This document shows positions 33,488 through 42,326 of a DNA stretch of 64,000 nucleotides, piece after piece (position 1 is the first letter of the stretch; every line of letters starts with the position of its first letter). This DNA comes from Palsa-89 sp963824345 (GTDB lineage: Bacteria > Acidobacteriota > Terriglobia > Bryobacterales > Bryobacteraceae): assembly GCA_963824345.1 (NCBI GenBank), contig CAWGOZ010000023.1:372001-436000 (forward strand). The letters run 5' to 3'. Both the position numbers and the translations under genes were made by a program. The notes under the pieces were generated by a model. That model was given only the letters and a program-made list of their open reading frames with translations. It ran no database searches and was not told where the DNA came from.

Positions 33488-35056
33488 ATGATCGAAACAA
33501 GCGCGAATTCGGCGGCGGTCTTTGACCGCTATGGGTTACGTGCGACTAGCCGCTTTTGGGGCGGCGCCAAGAATCCAGACGATGAAATCACGTCCGAGGG
33601 CGTCGGCAGGCGGCTGCGGGAAGCCTTCGAGCAACTGGGCGGGCTGTACGCCGCGTTCGGGCGATTTCTGGGCTGGCGATCCGATCTGTTGGACGCGTCA
33701 GTCCTCGCGAATTTGCGCCATCTCCGGCTCAATCTGCCAATTGTTCCGGTGTCGTTGGTCGAGGGCATCATCCGGCGCGAGCTGGGAGCCGCAGCCTCGG
33801 AATTGGCGGACAATCTGGAAGTTTCCCCGGTGTGGAATACGCTGGCCCGGACAGCTTATGTTTCCCGTTATCGGGACCAGAGGGTGATTGTCCAAGTGGC
33901 GCGCGACCCGGTTTCCGAGGAAAGTCTCGGGGCCTTTGAAAAGGGCCTGCGTTCACTGAGCCGGCCGGAAGTGGCCGGCATGGTGACGCCGGTGGTGCTC
34001 TCGCAATTCCGGGAGTGGATCCGCAACGGCGAATCTGTGACGCGCGAGCGATCGTTGCTGGACGCGCTCGCCAAGTATGCGGGCGAGACTCTGGTGGAAT
34101 ACCCGCGCTTGATTCCGGAACTTTCCACCTCTGCGCTGCTGTGCTGGCGGGAAGTTTCAGGACGCCCGGTGTCGGAGCTGATCGCACAGGGCGATCCGCA
34201 AGCGCCGGTGTTGATCGCATCCGCGATTCTGGAACAATTCTACTCGCTCTCGATTGTGGCGTCCGAGCTGGATCTGGATGCGATGCTGGTCGGCCAGAAT
34301 AATCGCTTGCATTTTCGCTGGGTGAGCGGCGCCCTTTCTGTACTGCCTAATCGAGTGAACGCCGGAATTCAATACGCGACGGCGGTAGTGGCGGGCGATG
34401 CCTCTGTTGCAGCGCAGAAGCTGATTGGTTTGACGATCTCGCGGTCCTCTCCGGACCTGGAAAGGCGGCTGCTGGATGAGTTTTCGGGTATCGAACCGGA
34501 ATTAAAGGTCAATCTCTGGTTTCCACCGTCGGCGGAAGCATTCGAAAATAACTGGCGCGCTCTAGCGAGGATTTTTCCATCGCGCCCGCTGTTCCTGGAC
34601 TGCCTGCATCGCAACCTGGTCGCCGCGGGGTACTGGAATTCGGACGCGGTTCGGGCGGGTGCGCCACCGTTCGATGCCATCTCGGAGGCCCAATGGCCCG
34701 TGGTTGGACGGCTGCTTCGGACTCAGTTCGGCATGCTCATGAATCGGAAGTCAGCCGAGGACTGGGCCATCGGATCGGGCCTGCTGATGTTCGGCGCCTT
34801 GCGGGAGATGAACCGCCTGGTAGAGGAGCTGCGCGAGAACGACATCCGGGTAGGGATCGATTTTGACGAGGCCCCGCGGGAGGAGGATCGCGCGCCGCGG
34901 TCTTCGTACGGATTGGTATTAGGGGCGCTGCTGTTGGTTTTTCTAGCCGGTCTGCGATGGGGGAGCGAGGCTCCGGAACCCTGGTCGGCGGTGCTGAAGA
35001 TTCTTGCGGCCGCCGCTCTGCCGGCTATGTTTTGGACGATTTCACGGATCAGATGA
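33488..35056 (+). CDS. Diverged ABC1/UbiB homolog, probable pseudokinase
   Basis: A 522-residue protein collinear with the upstream ABC1 kinase. EQLGGLYAAFGRFLGWRSDL aligns with the KxGQ region but Lys and Gln are gone; VIVQVARDP replaces VAVKVRRP, losing the ATP Lys; the HxDxHPxN loop becomes ELDLDAMLVGQNN and DFG is absent. One or two C-terminal membrane helices remain (GLVLGALLLVFLAGLRW). Catalysis by the usual mechanism looks impossible, so a regulatory or scaffold role is inferred. ATG at 33488 is used; a TTG at 33461 is possible. The pair plus a lipid-surface-like protein forms one cluster. Confidence 0.7.
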   Translation: MIETSANSAAVFDRYGLRATSRFWGGAKNPDDEITSEGVGRRLREAFEQLGGLYAAFGRFLGWRSDLLDASVLANLRHLRLNLPIVPVSLVEGIIRRELGAAASELADNLEVSPVWNTLARTAYVSRYRDQRVIVQVARDPVSEESLGAFEKGLRSLSRPEVAGMVTPVVLSQFREWIRNGESVTRERSLLDALAKYAGETLVEYPRLIPELSTSALLCWREVSGRPVSELIAQGDPQAPVLIASAILEQFYSLSIVASELDLDAMLVGQNNRLHFRWVSGALSVLPNRVNAGIQYATAVVAGDASVAAQKLIGLTISRSSPDLERRLLDEFSGIEPELKVNLWFPPSAEAFENNWRALARIFPSRPLFLDCLHRNLVAAGYWNSDAVRAGAPPFDAISEAQWPVVGRLLRTQFGMLMNRKSAEDWAIGSGLLMFGALREMNRLVEELRENDIRVGIDFDEAPREEDRAPRSSYGLVLGALLLVFLAGLRWGSEAPEPWSAVLKILAAAALPAMFWTISRIR

Positions 35057-35066
35057 GGCGCCGCGA

Positions 35067-35882
35067 GTGAAAGAGTCAATCGGAGACCTTCCTCTTTTCG
35101 CGGGACTCGACCGCAGACTGTTGCTCAAGCTCGAAGAGAACACTATTGAGTGCAGGCACCGTCGAGGCGAAGTCATTATCCAAGAGCGTGAAACCGGGCT
35201 TGGTATGTACATAATCCATACTGGCCGCGTGGAGGTGACCGAGAAACGGCAGGGGTCGGCCATTCGTCTGGCCGAACTCGGCCCCCAACAGTTTTTCGCT
35301 CCGATGTCGCTCATCGAGGACACGCCAAGCTCAACCACCATCACCGCAGTTGAAGAAACCGAGTGCCTGTTGATACCGCGTGGCAGCTTCAAGCAGCTCA
35401 TGGACAGAAATCCGCGGCTTGCGATTCAATTGGCGCGCTTGCTGGTGGAACGCATAGGCCGCGCCGATGAGTTCGGCCAAGGCGTGCCCCATCCGCCGCC
35501 CGCCGCTGCCGAGGGTGTATCCGCCACCAGCGTGAAGGCTGCCATCGAGGAGCGAATGGTCAGCACGTTTGAACGGCTTTATGTGGTGAAGGCATTCACC
35601 CGCTTCTCGGTCGCGGTGTTGGGTTGCCCGGTAGAAGGCACGGCGTCCAATCTGATTGATGAAATTCGCCTGGGCGACGTCAAGGCTTTGATCGTACCGG
35701 CCGGGGAACCGGTGGAGGTACGGATTGAAGCCTGGGGCTGGGGCAGCTTCAACCTCCACGTATTCACTTCGGAGCTGGCTACTGGGTTTCGATTCGTTCC
35801 GGTCCCGATTCAACCGGGGGACGTCTTTACGCTTCGTCTTCCTGCTATCGAGCTGGTTCCGGATGGGGCGCGATTTCGGTAG
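35067..35882 (+). CDS. Cyclic-nucleotide-binding-domain protein without HTH
   Basis: A 271-residue protein. Residues 1-130 form a cNMP-binding barrel (LPLFAGLDRRLLLKLEENTIE, VIIQERETGLGMYIIHTGRVEV, LAELGPQQFFAPMSLIED). The following 140 residues hold no helix-turn-helix; they read as a beta-rich domain (DEIRLGDVKALIVPAGEPVEVRIEAWGWGSF). The start is GTG at 35067 with GAGG upstream, 10 nt after the pseudokinase stop. It may be a nucleotide-responsive effector for the ABC1 pair. Its last 38 nt overlap the convergent ArsA-type gene. Confidence 0.78.
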   Translation: MKESIGDLPLFAGLDRRLLLKLEENTIECRHRRGEVIIQERETGLGMYIIHTGRVEVTEKRQGSAIRLAELGPQQFFAPMSLIEDTPSSTTITAVEETECLLIPRGSFKQLMDRNPRLAIQLARLLVERIGRADEFGQGVPHPPPAAAEGVSATSVKAAIEERMVSTFERLYVVKAFTRFSVAVLGCPVEGTASNLIDEIRLGDVKALIVPAGEPVEVRIEAWGWGSFNLHVFTSELATGFRFVPVPIQPGDVFTLRLPAIELVPDGARFR

Positions 35883-36900
35883 CGGGTTGGAGCTGCCGAG
35901 CGAGGCGGCGAAGGGAATCAAGGCCTTCCACATCGCGCTCCAGTTCGCTCAGAACCCGAATCTGCTTTACGTCCGACCCAAACGTCTCCCGAAGCTTTTC
36001 GATTGAGCGCCGGTGAGAAGCACTTACGCTGCCATACCAATCCAGCAGCTCAGCCGCAAATCCGTCCGGGGACGATGCCGGCACGGTGTGAGACCAGGTC
36101 CGGTTGACGCAGATCATGCCAGTAGCGAAGTCCCTTTTCTTTAATTCACTGACGAAGAATTGGGCGTCGCGCAAGGCCTTGTCCGGAACGGTGACGACGC
36201 GAAATTCCGTCACGGCGGGATCGCGCAGCAAGGCCACCGTCTTGCGGGCGCGATCGGAGTAGCCCTCGGCGATGGGATGGAACAGCGAATAAAAATCCAG
36301 GATCTCCTTCACCATGCTGGTGCCCATGATCGACTCTACACGGCCATAAACCTCAGCGGCGCCGCGGCCGATCGTCGTCAGACCCAACGCTTCGGCGATT
36401 TTGTAGGTGCGGCTAACGAATCGCACCTTGCCGGACTCGGAAAAATCGGCGAAGAGCATCGGTTTGTCGAAGATATCGAGGGCATGGCGAGCGGGAGCGG
36501 TATCAATGACGAGATTGTCGAATCCGGACCGGATCAGCTGGTCGATGCGCTCCACGGCCATGAGTTCCTGCATTCCTGAGAGCGAATGCGCGATGGTCCG
36601 ATAGATGGGATGCTGCAGAATGCGCGGCTGGTCGCGGGGTTTGGCATACAGCCGGACGGCTTCATCCAGTGTCGCGTTGACATCCAGCAACGCGGCCCAC
36701 AGCTCGCCCTCGGCATCTTCGACGGGGACGCGTTGCTCCAGCAGGCCTTCTTTCAGCCCCAGCGCGGTACGCAAGCGAAGCGCGGGGTCGGTTGTCAGCA
36801 CCAGGCATTTCGCGCCCTCACGCGCGCTGGCCAGAGCAATCGAGGCCGCCACGGATGTCTTTCCCACGCCGCCGGTGCCGAGACAGACGACGATCTTCAT
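35845..36900 (-). CDS. ArsA/Get3-family ATPase, second gene of a pair
   Basis: A 351-residue P-loop ATPase. Deviant Walker A CLGTGGVGKTSVAA (residues 6-19), switch TTDPALRLR, and the Walker B-like VIDTAPARHALDIF. The C-terminal half is helical. ArsA/Get3/Bag-type ATPases act as dimers in arsenite export, tail-anchored protein targeting or unknown envelope tasks. No arsenic genes are nearby. The ATG at 36900 overlaps the stop of its partner (ATGA), so a heterodimer is likely; the longer frame to 36963 is rejected. Confidence 0.88.
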   Translation of the reverse strand: MKIVVCLGTGGVGKTSVAASIALASAREGAKCLVLTTDPALRLRTALGLKEGLLEQRVPVEDAEGELWAALLDVNATLDEAVRLYAKPRDQPRILQHPIYRTIAHSLSGMQELMAVERIDQLIRSGFDNLVIDTAPARHALDIFDKPMLFADFSESGKVRFVSRTYKIAEALGLTTIGRGAAEVYGRVESIMGTSMVKEILDFYSLFHPIAEGYSDRARKTVALLRDPAVTEFRVVTVPDKALRDAQFFVSELKKRDFATGMICVNRTWSHTVPASSPDGFAAELLDWYGSVSASHRRSIEKLRETFGSDVKQIRVLSELERDVEGLDSLRRLARQLQPATEIAPHPEPAR

Positions 36901-37808
36901 GCGAATTGAGGCAGCTGCATTTTTTCGGCGATTTTGGCGAGCAGGTCGAGATCGTCGGACCAATGCGTGATTCGCGGAATGAGCAATTGTGGAACGGGCA
37001 GCGCGGCCGACAATTCCGCGCGTCGCTCCCGTTCCAGCAAACCGCGGTCAACGGCGAAACTCATGGCCGGCGAGGAAGCCCGCGCCCTTTCCACCTGGGC
37101 GATGTCCGATTCGGTTGCGCTGCACATCGGGGAGGCGCAGTTGATCAGAAGGGCGGAGCAGGAAATCTGAAAGTCCTTGTCCATCGACTCCACCGTCTCC
37201 AACGTCTCGGTAATCGCCATCTCTTCCAGCGGCGTTACCGGGAAAAGTTGAATGTTCCCTCGATTGGAAAAAAACCGGTGCAACTGCGCTCCAGCGGTGG
37301 CGAGCGGACCGGTGAGATACACTTCAAAATTCTTCGCGGAACGCAGAGTACCCAGGAAGTGCCCGCTGGCGGGCGCGTCCCAAATCAGATAATCGTAGTC
37401 GGGAACGGCTTCTGAAGAATTGTCGTTGCGGCGCTCGGCGAGCTCCTGCAGCCGCTCGAGGAAGAAAAACTCCTTCAAGCCGGGAGCGATTTCTATCAGG
37501 TTTTTGAAAATCGAACTGTTCAAAATCCTCTGCGCCATCATCGGGACAGGGAAATGTTTGTGGACCACGTCCGCGATCAAATTTCGCGGATCGATATAGA
37601 CCACAAACAAGTTTGCCGCCGCGGATGGAAAGCGCGCCGACAAGCCCTCCAGCGACACAGCCAGAGCCAGTTCGGACAGCGGATGCGAACTCACGACCAG
37701 GACTTTGCGTCCGTTGATGGCGTGTTTCAATCCAGCCGCAAGACTCAAGGTGGTTTTGCCGACGCCCCCTTTGCCGCAAAATACCACCAGCCGCGCCGAC
37801 GCAGTCAT
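36897..37808 (-). CDS. ArsA/Get3-family ATPase, first gene of a pair
   Basis: A 303-residue protein. Walker A VFCGKGGVGKTTLSLAAG (residues 9-26) and YLIWDAPASGHFLGTLR as the Walker B/switch II region. The switch I position is SSHPLSEL, where most ArsA proteins have S/TDPA, so the usual switch Asp is a His; hydrolysis may differ from its partner, which keeps DPA. It heads the two-gene operon divergent from the nucleotide-sugar genes, with 76 bp between them. Function probably protein or lipid handling at a membrane; inferred only. Confidence 0.86.
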   Translation of the reverse strand: MTASARLVVFCGKGGVGKTTLSLAAGLKHAINGRKVLVVSSHPLSELALAVSLEGLSARFPSAAANLFVVYIDPRNLIADVVHKHFPVPMMAQRILNSSIFKNLIEIAPGLKEFFFLERLQELAERRNDNSSEAVPDYDYLIWDAPASGHFLGTLRSAKNFEVYLTGPLATAGAQLHRFFSNRGNIQLFPVTPLEEMAITETLETVESMDKDFQISCSALLINCASPMCSATESDIAQVERARASSPAMSFAVDRGLLERERRAELSAALPVPQLLIPRITHWSDDLDLLAKIAEKMQLPQFA

Positions 37809-37884
37809 TGAACTCCATTAAAGCATGGCCCTCCAAAGCTTAAGCTGAAGACTTGGCCGGACGAGTAAGGTAGCCTGAAATAGC

Positions 37885-38973
37885 ATGTCCACCTCCAAGG
37901 CGCTTGGTTGGAGGCGCTTTCTCCCGCAGTCGCCGCCACTTGACGAACCGGGCGATCCATTCGCTGCTCGTCATGCCGGCCAATCGGTTCTTGTGACGGG
38001 CGCCGGCGGGTTTATAGGATCGACATTGGTCAAGGCGATTTCCCAGTCCGATCCACGATGCATCATTCTGCTGGATTCTTCCGAGCACAATCTATTCGAA
38101 ATCGAGCGCGACCTGACATCGGCCGCGGAACCTGTGCTTCACTCCGCTGCCTTGGGAACCGTCGAGGATCGGAAGCTGCTGGACGAAATTTTCGGCCGCT
38201 TTCGTCCGGACATCGTCTATCACGCGGGGGCTTTCAAGCACGTTCCTTTGTTGGAGCAAAATCCCTTCGCGGGCGTGCGCAATAATGCTCTCGGTACTTA
38301 CTCTCTGGCGCAGGCCGCAGTGCGCCACCGCGTATCGAAGCTGGTACTGGTTTCCACCGACAAAGCCGTGAATCCGCATAGTATCCTGGGAGTTTCGAAG
38401 CGAATTGCGGAGCTGGTTGTGGTTGCGATGAGCAGCCCGGAGTGCCGGATGAATGCCATCCGGCTGGGCAACGTGATCGGATCGCCGGGCAGCGTAGTGC
38501 CGGTTTTTCTAAAGCAAATCGCGGCGTCCGGACCAGTTACAGTGACACATCCAGACGCCAGCCGTTGGTTTTTGTCGCTGCGCGACACGGTGGAGGCCAT
38601 CCTTTCTGCTGGAACCGCGGCTTGCGAAGGAAGAATCCTGCTGCCGGATCTCGGCGAACCCGTGCGCATCGCCGAATTGGCCGCATTCCTGATCCACGCG
38701 GCGCGGAATAGCTCCAGCAGCGAAATCCCGATCGTGTTTACAGGGCTTCGTCCGGGAGACAGGCTGACGGAAGAACTGAGGTTGCCCGGTGAAATCGAAG
38801 AAGGATGCGTCCAGGGCCTTCAGGTGCTAAAGACACGCAGGCTCGCGCCCGCGGAATTGGACGATATGCTGGCGCGGCTTTCCGACCGCATCGCCGGGCA
38901 CGATCTTTCCGGACTTATTCGCGAGCTACGCTCGGCCGTTCCCGAATATGTACCCAGCGGGATCGTGCAGTGA
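37885..38973 (+). CDS. CapD/FlaA1-type nucleotide-sugar 4,6-dehydratase
   Basis: A 362-residue soluble extended SDR of the polysaccharide-biosynthesis type. Rossmann motif VLVTGAGGFIGSTLVKAI, then HAGAFKHVPLLEQNPFAGVRNN and STDKAVNPHSILGVSKRIAEL, the CapD/FlaA1 catalytic block. The motif replaces the classic YxxxK Tyr by Ile-Leu, as the Met variant does in FlaA1-type enzymes. Expected reaction: UDP-GlcNAc to a UDP-4-keto-6-deoxy sugar. It lacks the membrane domain of long CapD forms. GTGA overlap with the next gene; an epimerase and aminotransferase follow. Confidence 0.86.
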   Translation: MSTSKALGWRRFLPQSPPLDEPGDPFAARHAGQSVLVTGAGGFIGSTLVKAISQSDPRCIILLDSSEHNLFEIERDLTSAAEPVLHSAALGTVEDRKLLDEIFGRFRPDIVYHAGAFKHVPLLEQNPFAGVRNNALGTYSLAQAAVRHRVSKLVLVSTDKAVNPHSILGVSKRIAELVVVAMSSPECRMNAIRLGNVIGSPGSVVPVFLKQIAASGPVTVTHPDASRWFLSLRDTVEAILSAGTAACEGRILLPDLGEPVRIAELAAFLIHAARNSSSSEIPIVFTGLRPGDRLTEELRLPGEIEEGCVQGLQVLKTRRLAPAELDDMLARLSDRIAGHDLSGLIRELRSAVPEYVPSGIVQ

Positions 38974-40133
38974 AACGCAAGATTGCGGTTGTCACTACGT
39001 CACGCGCGGACTACAGCCTGCTTCATTGGCCGCTGCGTGAGTTGGCCGCGCGTTCGGATCTGGACCTGAAGATCATTGCCCTGGGACCGCACTTATCGCC
39101 CGAATTCGGTTGCACCGTGCGGGAAATCGAGGACGATGGGTTTTGCGTCGAGGCCCGGATCGAATGCCTGATGAGTTCGGACAGCGACATCGGCATGGCC
39201 AAGACCATCGGCGTGGCCACGTTGAGCCTGGCGGATTGCTTCGGCCGGCTGCGGCCCGATCTGATCGTATTGACGGCGGATCGCTACGAGATGCTCGCGC
39301 CTGCCTCGGTGGCCCTGGCTCTGCGCATTCCCGTAGCGCATATTGAAGGCGGGGAGATCAGTGAAGGGGCCATCGATGACGCGGTCCGCAACGCGTTAAC
39401 GAAGCTGAGCCATATTCACTTTACGTCCACCGCGCTGGCACGCGCGCGGGTGATCGCGATGGGTGAGGAAGAGTGGCGCGTCCATCGCACTGGAGCCGCG
39501 GCACTGGATCACCTGAGGCGCAGTCCCTTGCTAAGCCGCGAGCAACTGGAGGCGCGGCTGGGCATCGACCTGGACCGACCCACTACGGTGATTACTTTCC
39601 ATCCGACCACCATCGCGCAGGACACCACTCGCGAAGCAGACGCGTTGTTCGGCGCGGTCGAACGAATACCAGGACAACTTCTGTTCTGCTATCCAAACGC
39701 CGACGCGGGCAGCCGCGCGCTGATCGAACGGATGGAGCTTTTTTCGCGGGAGAATGGCGACAGCCGCGTGTTCATCAACCTGGCGCCAATCATGTACTGG
39801 AGTTTGTTGCAGTATGTGGACCTGCTGCTCGGCAATTCCAGCAGCGGGATCATTGAAGCTGCGTCTCTGGAACTGCCCGCCGTGAATGTTGGCATTCGCC
39901 AGCGCGGCCGCGAGCGCGGACGCAACGTGCTGGACGCCGACGCCACCGTGGATTCGATTCTGGACCAGGTGAGGACTGCCAGAAGCGAGGGATTCCGACG
40001 GTCGCTCAAAGGCATGGCCAACATTTACGGGGACGGGCAGGCTGCGGGAAGGATCGCCGCCGTGCTGGCTTCCGTGAAGTTGGGCGAAGAGCTCCTGATC
40101 AAGCAGGCTCCGCCGCTCGATGTGAACGCATGA
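38970..40133 (+). CDS. Hydrolysing UDP-N-acetylhexosamine 2-epimerase (NeuC/LegG-like)
   Basis: A 387-residue GT-B-fold epimerase starting GTG at 38970 (MKRKIAVVTTSRADYSLLHW, the typical NeuC N-terminus). Later motifs: LTADRYEMLAPASVALAL, HIEGGEISEGAIDDAVRNALTKLSHIHF, ITFHPTTIAQDTT and LLGNSSSGIIEAASLELPAVN. These enzymes release UDP and invert C2, giving ManNAc or its 6-deoxy-diamino analogue. With dehydratase and aminotransferase neighbours the LegG-type reaction is more likely than NeuC; this is inference. ATGA overlap at 40130. Confidence 0.88.
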   Translation: MKRKIAVVTTSRADYSLLHWPLRELAARSDLDLKIIALGPHLSPEFGCTVREIEDDGFCVEARIECLMSSDSDIGMAKTIGVATLSLADCFGRLRPDLIVLTADRYEMLAPASVALALRIPVAHIEGGEISEGAIDDAVRNALTKLSHIHFTSTALARARVIAMGEEEWRVHRTGAAALDHLRRSPLLSREQLEARLGIDLDRPTTVITFHPTTIAQDTTREADALFGAVERIPGQLLFCYPNADAGSRALIERMELFSRENGDSRVFINLAPIMYWSLLQYVDLLLGNSSSGIIEAASLELPAVNVGIRQRGRERGRNVLDADATVDSILDQVRTARSEGFRRSLKGMANIYGDGQAAGRIAAVLASVKLGEELLIKQAPPLDVNA

Positions 40134-41251
40134 GAATTCCGCTCTCGTCTCCCGACGTAACGGAGGCCGACATTGAAGCCGTGGTGAGCGTTCTGCGAAC
40201 GCCGAGGCTGAGCATCGGCCCAAAGATGGCGCAATTCGAGGAATCGATCGCGGAGCTGGTGCGCGTCCCGCACGCGATGGCCGTCAGTTCGGGAACGGCG
40301 GGATTGCATCTGTGCCTGCGTGCCCTTGGCATCGGCGAGGGCGACGAGGTTATTCTGCCCTCCTTCACTTTCATTTCCCCCGCTAACGCCATCCTGTATG
40401 TGCGCGCCAAGCCTGTATTCGTGGACATCGATCCGCTATCGCTGAACCTTGACCCGGCAAAACTAGAGTCGAGCATCACTCCGCGGACCCGCGCCGTTAT
40501 CGTGGTGCACACGTTCGGGTATCCGGCGGATCTTGACGCGATTCTGAAAATTGCTAGAAGACACGGCGTGCCTGTGGTTGAGGACGCCTGCGAAGCCATC
40601 GGAGCGGAGTATCGCGGCCGAGCCGTGGGAGGGATGGGCGCACTCGGGGTGTTCGGATTCTATCCCAACAAGCCCATCACTACCGGGGAAGGCGGAATGG
40701 TGGTGACTCGGGATTCCGTTCTGGCTGAGAAAATTCGAGCGCTTCGCAATCAAGGGAGAGAGGCTTCCGACGATTGGACAGAGCATCGCCTGCTGGGCTA
40801 CAACTATCGTCTTTCCGAAATCAACTGCGCGCTCGGACTGTCGCAGATGAAGCGGCTTGGGGCCATCCTGGAGCGCCGCGAAGCTGTTGCGATGGGATAC
40901 GCGAAAGAGCTTCGGACCAACCCGGACGTCAGCCCGCCGCCCGTGAGCATCCCGGATGGGCGCCTGTGTTGGTTCGTCTACGTCGTTCGTCTTTCCGCAC
41001 GGTTTACGCAGCCTGCGCGCGACGCGATATGGCGCCAATTGAATTCCCACGGAATCGGCTGCGGACGTTATTTCGCGCCCTTGCACCAGCAGCCGCTCTT
41101 CGCGCCTTTCGTGAATCGAGGCAACGATCTGAGTGTCACGGAGCAGGTGGCTGCCCGTACCCTGGCTTTGCCTTTTTTCAATACCCTCACGGAAGATCAG
41201 ATCACAGAGGTCTGCGGCGCACTGCGCGAAGCAATCGAAAACGTCACTTAG
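40130..41251 (+). CDS. DegT/DnrJ/EryC1/StrS-family sugar aminotransferase
   Basis: A 373-residue PLP enzyme. MRIPLSSPDVTEADIEAVV, SSGTAGLHLCLRALGIGEGDEVI, VEDACEAIGAEYRG and the PLP-Lys segment FGFYPNKPITTGEGGM. The family aminates keto-sugars using glutamate. As the third gene of the overlapping cassette it should act on the 4-keto product of the dehydratase, like LegC. The stop is 5 nt from the convergent methyltransferase, and a dispersed repeat begins right behind it. Confidence 0.92.
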   Translation: MRIPLSSPDVTEADIEAVVSVLRTPRLSIGPKMAQFEESIAELVRVPHAMAVSSGTAGLHLCLRALGIGEGDEVILPSFTFISPANAILYVRAKPVFVDIDPLSLNLDPAKLESSITPRTRAVIVVHTFGYPADLDAILKIARRHGVPVVEDACEAIGAEYRGRAVGGMGALGVFGFYPNKPITTGEGGMVVTRDSVLAEKIRALRNQGREASDDWTEHRLLGYNYRLSEINCALGLSQMKRLGAILERREAVAMGYAKELRTNPDVSPPPVSIPDGRLCWFVYVVRLSARFTQPARDAIWRQLNSHGIGCGRYFAPLHQQPLFAPFVNRGNDLSVTEQVAARTLALPFFNTLTEDQITEVCGALREAIENVT

Positions 41252-41255
41252 CAGG

Positions 41256-42041
41256 CTACCGACTCCCTGACGGTCGCGGCTCGGAAACGCGCGCGGGGCC
41301 CAAGACGTAAAGAAAATGCCCCTCGAACTTCCATCTGCGAAGTTGCCCGGTGACGTAATCCACCACAAATGTCTTTTCGATGTTCAGGCCGGAAGAACGA
41401 CACAGCCGCCGGACCTCGCGGTGGGTAAAGACATGCCCGGTGGTGGTGCACTGCGTCCCGGCGATGTCCCAGGAGACCACCACATCGCCATTCTTTTCGC
41501 CATGGACGAAACAGTCGTGGAGGAAGCGCAGGGCGGTTGGCAGCATTCCATACTGGCGCGCGTTATACCGGTGATTCAGGTCAACGAAGATTTTGCCTCC
41601 CGGTGACAGCAGGCGCGCAAATTGCCGCAAGACTTCAAGCCGATCCGCAGGCTTGGAGACGTGTCCCAGTACATTCCAGAGACAGGTGATAATTTCAAAC
41701 TCACCTTCCAACAGGTGAAGATCCTCGGCGCGTATACTCCGCGTTGTAGGGTCGACAGCGCCGGTGTCGCGAGTACCGTTGCGCTGCATAGCCACACTCG
41801 GCTCGAGCAACACGAGTTTTGAAATACGCCGGCTCTGCGCGATCCGGCGGGAACGAGCTCCATCGCCCGCCCCGACATCGAGCAGAGAGCGAGTGCCAGG
41901 GGCAACCTCGGCCGTCACAATCCGGTCGATACTATCCAGGTAAAGTTTGCGCTCCGCCGCCAGCGTCGCGAACACCGGGGCAATCCGATCGTAAGCCGCG
42001 ACCGGATCTAGCGGGACAATGGGAGGGGCCCGGCGTGCCAC
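41256..42041 (-). CDS. Class I SAM-dependent methyltransferase with repeat-derived C-terminus
   Basis: A 261-residue methyltransferase; GTG start, 3 nt after the acyl-carrier gene. Motif I SLLDVGAGDGARSRRIA, motif II acid in LVLLEPS, EFEIITCLWNVLGHV and LLSPGGKIFVDLNHRY. The natural fold ends near FLYVLG; the last 12 residues (ARVSEPRPSGSR) are encoded by a dispersed repeat that supplies the stop. It is last in the CRTAC1/carotenoid-oxygenase/ACP operon and may methylate the pathway product. Substrate unknown. Confidence 0.85.
   Translation of the reverse strand: MARRAPPIVPLDPVAAYDRIAPVFATLAAERKLYLDSIDRIVTAEVAPGTRSLLDVGAGDGARSRRIAQSRRISKLVLLEPSVAMQRNGTRDTGAVDPTTRSIRAEDLHLLEGEFEIITCLWNVLGHVSKPADRLEVLRQFARLLSPGGKIFVDLNHRYNARQYGMLPTALRFLHDCFVHGEKNGDVVVSWDIAGTQCTTTGHVFTHREVRRLCRSSGLNIEKTFVVDYVTGQLRRWKFEGHFLYVLGPARVSEPRPSGSR
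41263..41302 (-). repeat. Second copy of the dispersed GC-rich repeat
   Basis: The 22 bases 41263-41284 are the reverse complement, with two changes, of 2818-2839. Translated on the reverse strand it gives SEPRPSGSR, the end of the methyltransferase. It lies between two convergent genes. Confidence 0.7.
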
Positions 42042-42044
42042 CGG

Positions 42045-42326
42045 TTATGCACTTGTAGAATCCACCGCCCGGCCGAGATAGCGCTGCACCATTTCCACCG
42101 CGTCGTTCACATTCTTGATCTTGGCGAATTCTTCTTCCGGGATGTCGACTTTAAATCGCTTATCCACGCTGACCATGATCTCCATCCCCGCAAGCGAGTC
42201 AATCCCCAATTCTTCGGTGAACAGAGCCGTATCGGAGACTTCCTCCGGCTCGCGTTCGGTGATCTCCGCGATTAGCTCCTTGACAGTGGCTCTAATCTTT
42301 TCGGGCGTAATATCATTCGGTTCCAA
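42045..42326 (-). CDS. Acyl carrier protein
   Basis: A 93-residue carrier protein with the phosphopantetheine Ser in GIDSLAGMEI (Ser44) and the helical pattern ITPEKIRATVKELIAEI ... VDKRFKVDIPEEEFAKI. The Leu-Ala-Gly-Met-Glu variant after DSL differs from housekeeping AcpP (DSLDTVE), so a dedicated carrier is likely. The start is TTG at 42326, with AGGAGGG 7 nt upstream and within the end of the CRTAC1 gene; the ATG at 42359 lacks such a site. It connects this operon with the ketosynthases at 52946-55362. Confidence 0.88.
   Translation of the reverse strand: MEPNDITPEKIRATVKELIAEITEREPEEVSDTALFTEELGIDSLAGMEIMVSVDKRFKVDIPEEEFAKIKNVNDAVEMVQRYLGRAVDSTSA

Noticed and set aside
35883..36006. Forward open frame beyond the cyclic-nucleotide gene (from 35725)
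   Set aside because: Shadow of the end of the ArsA-type gene; no independent coding features.
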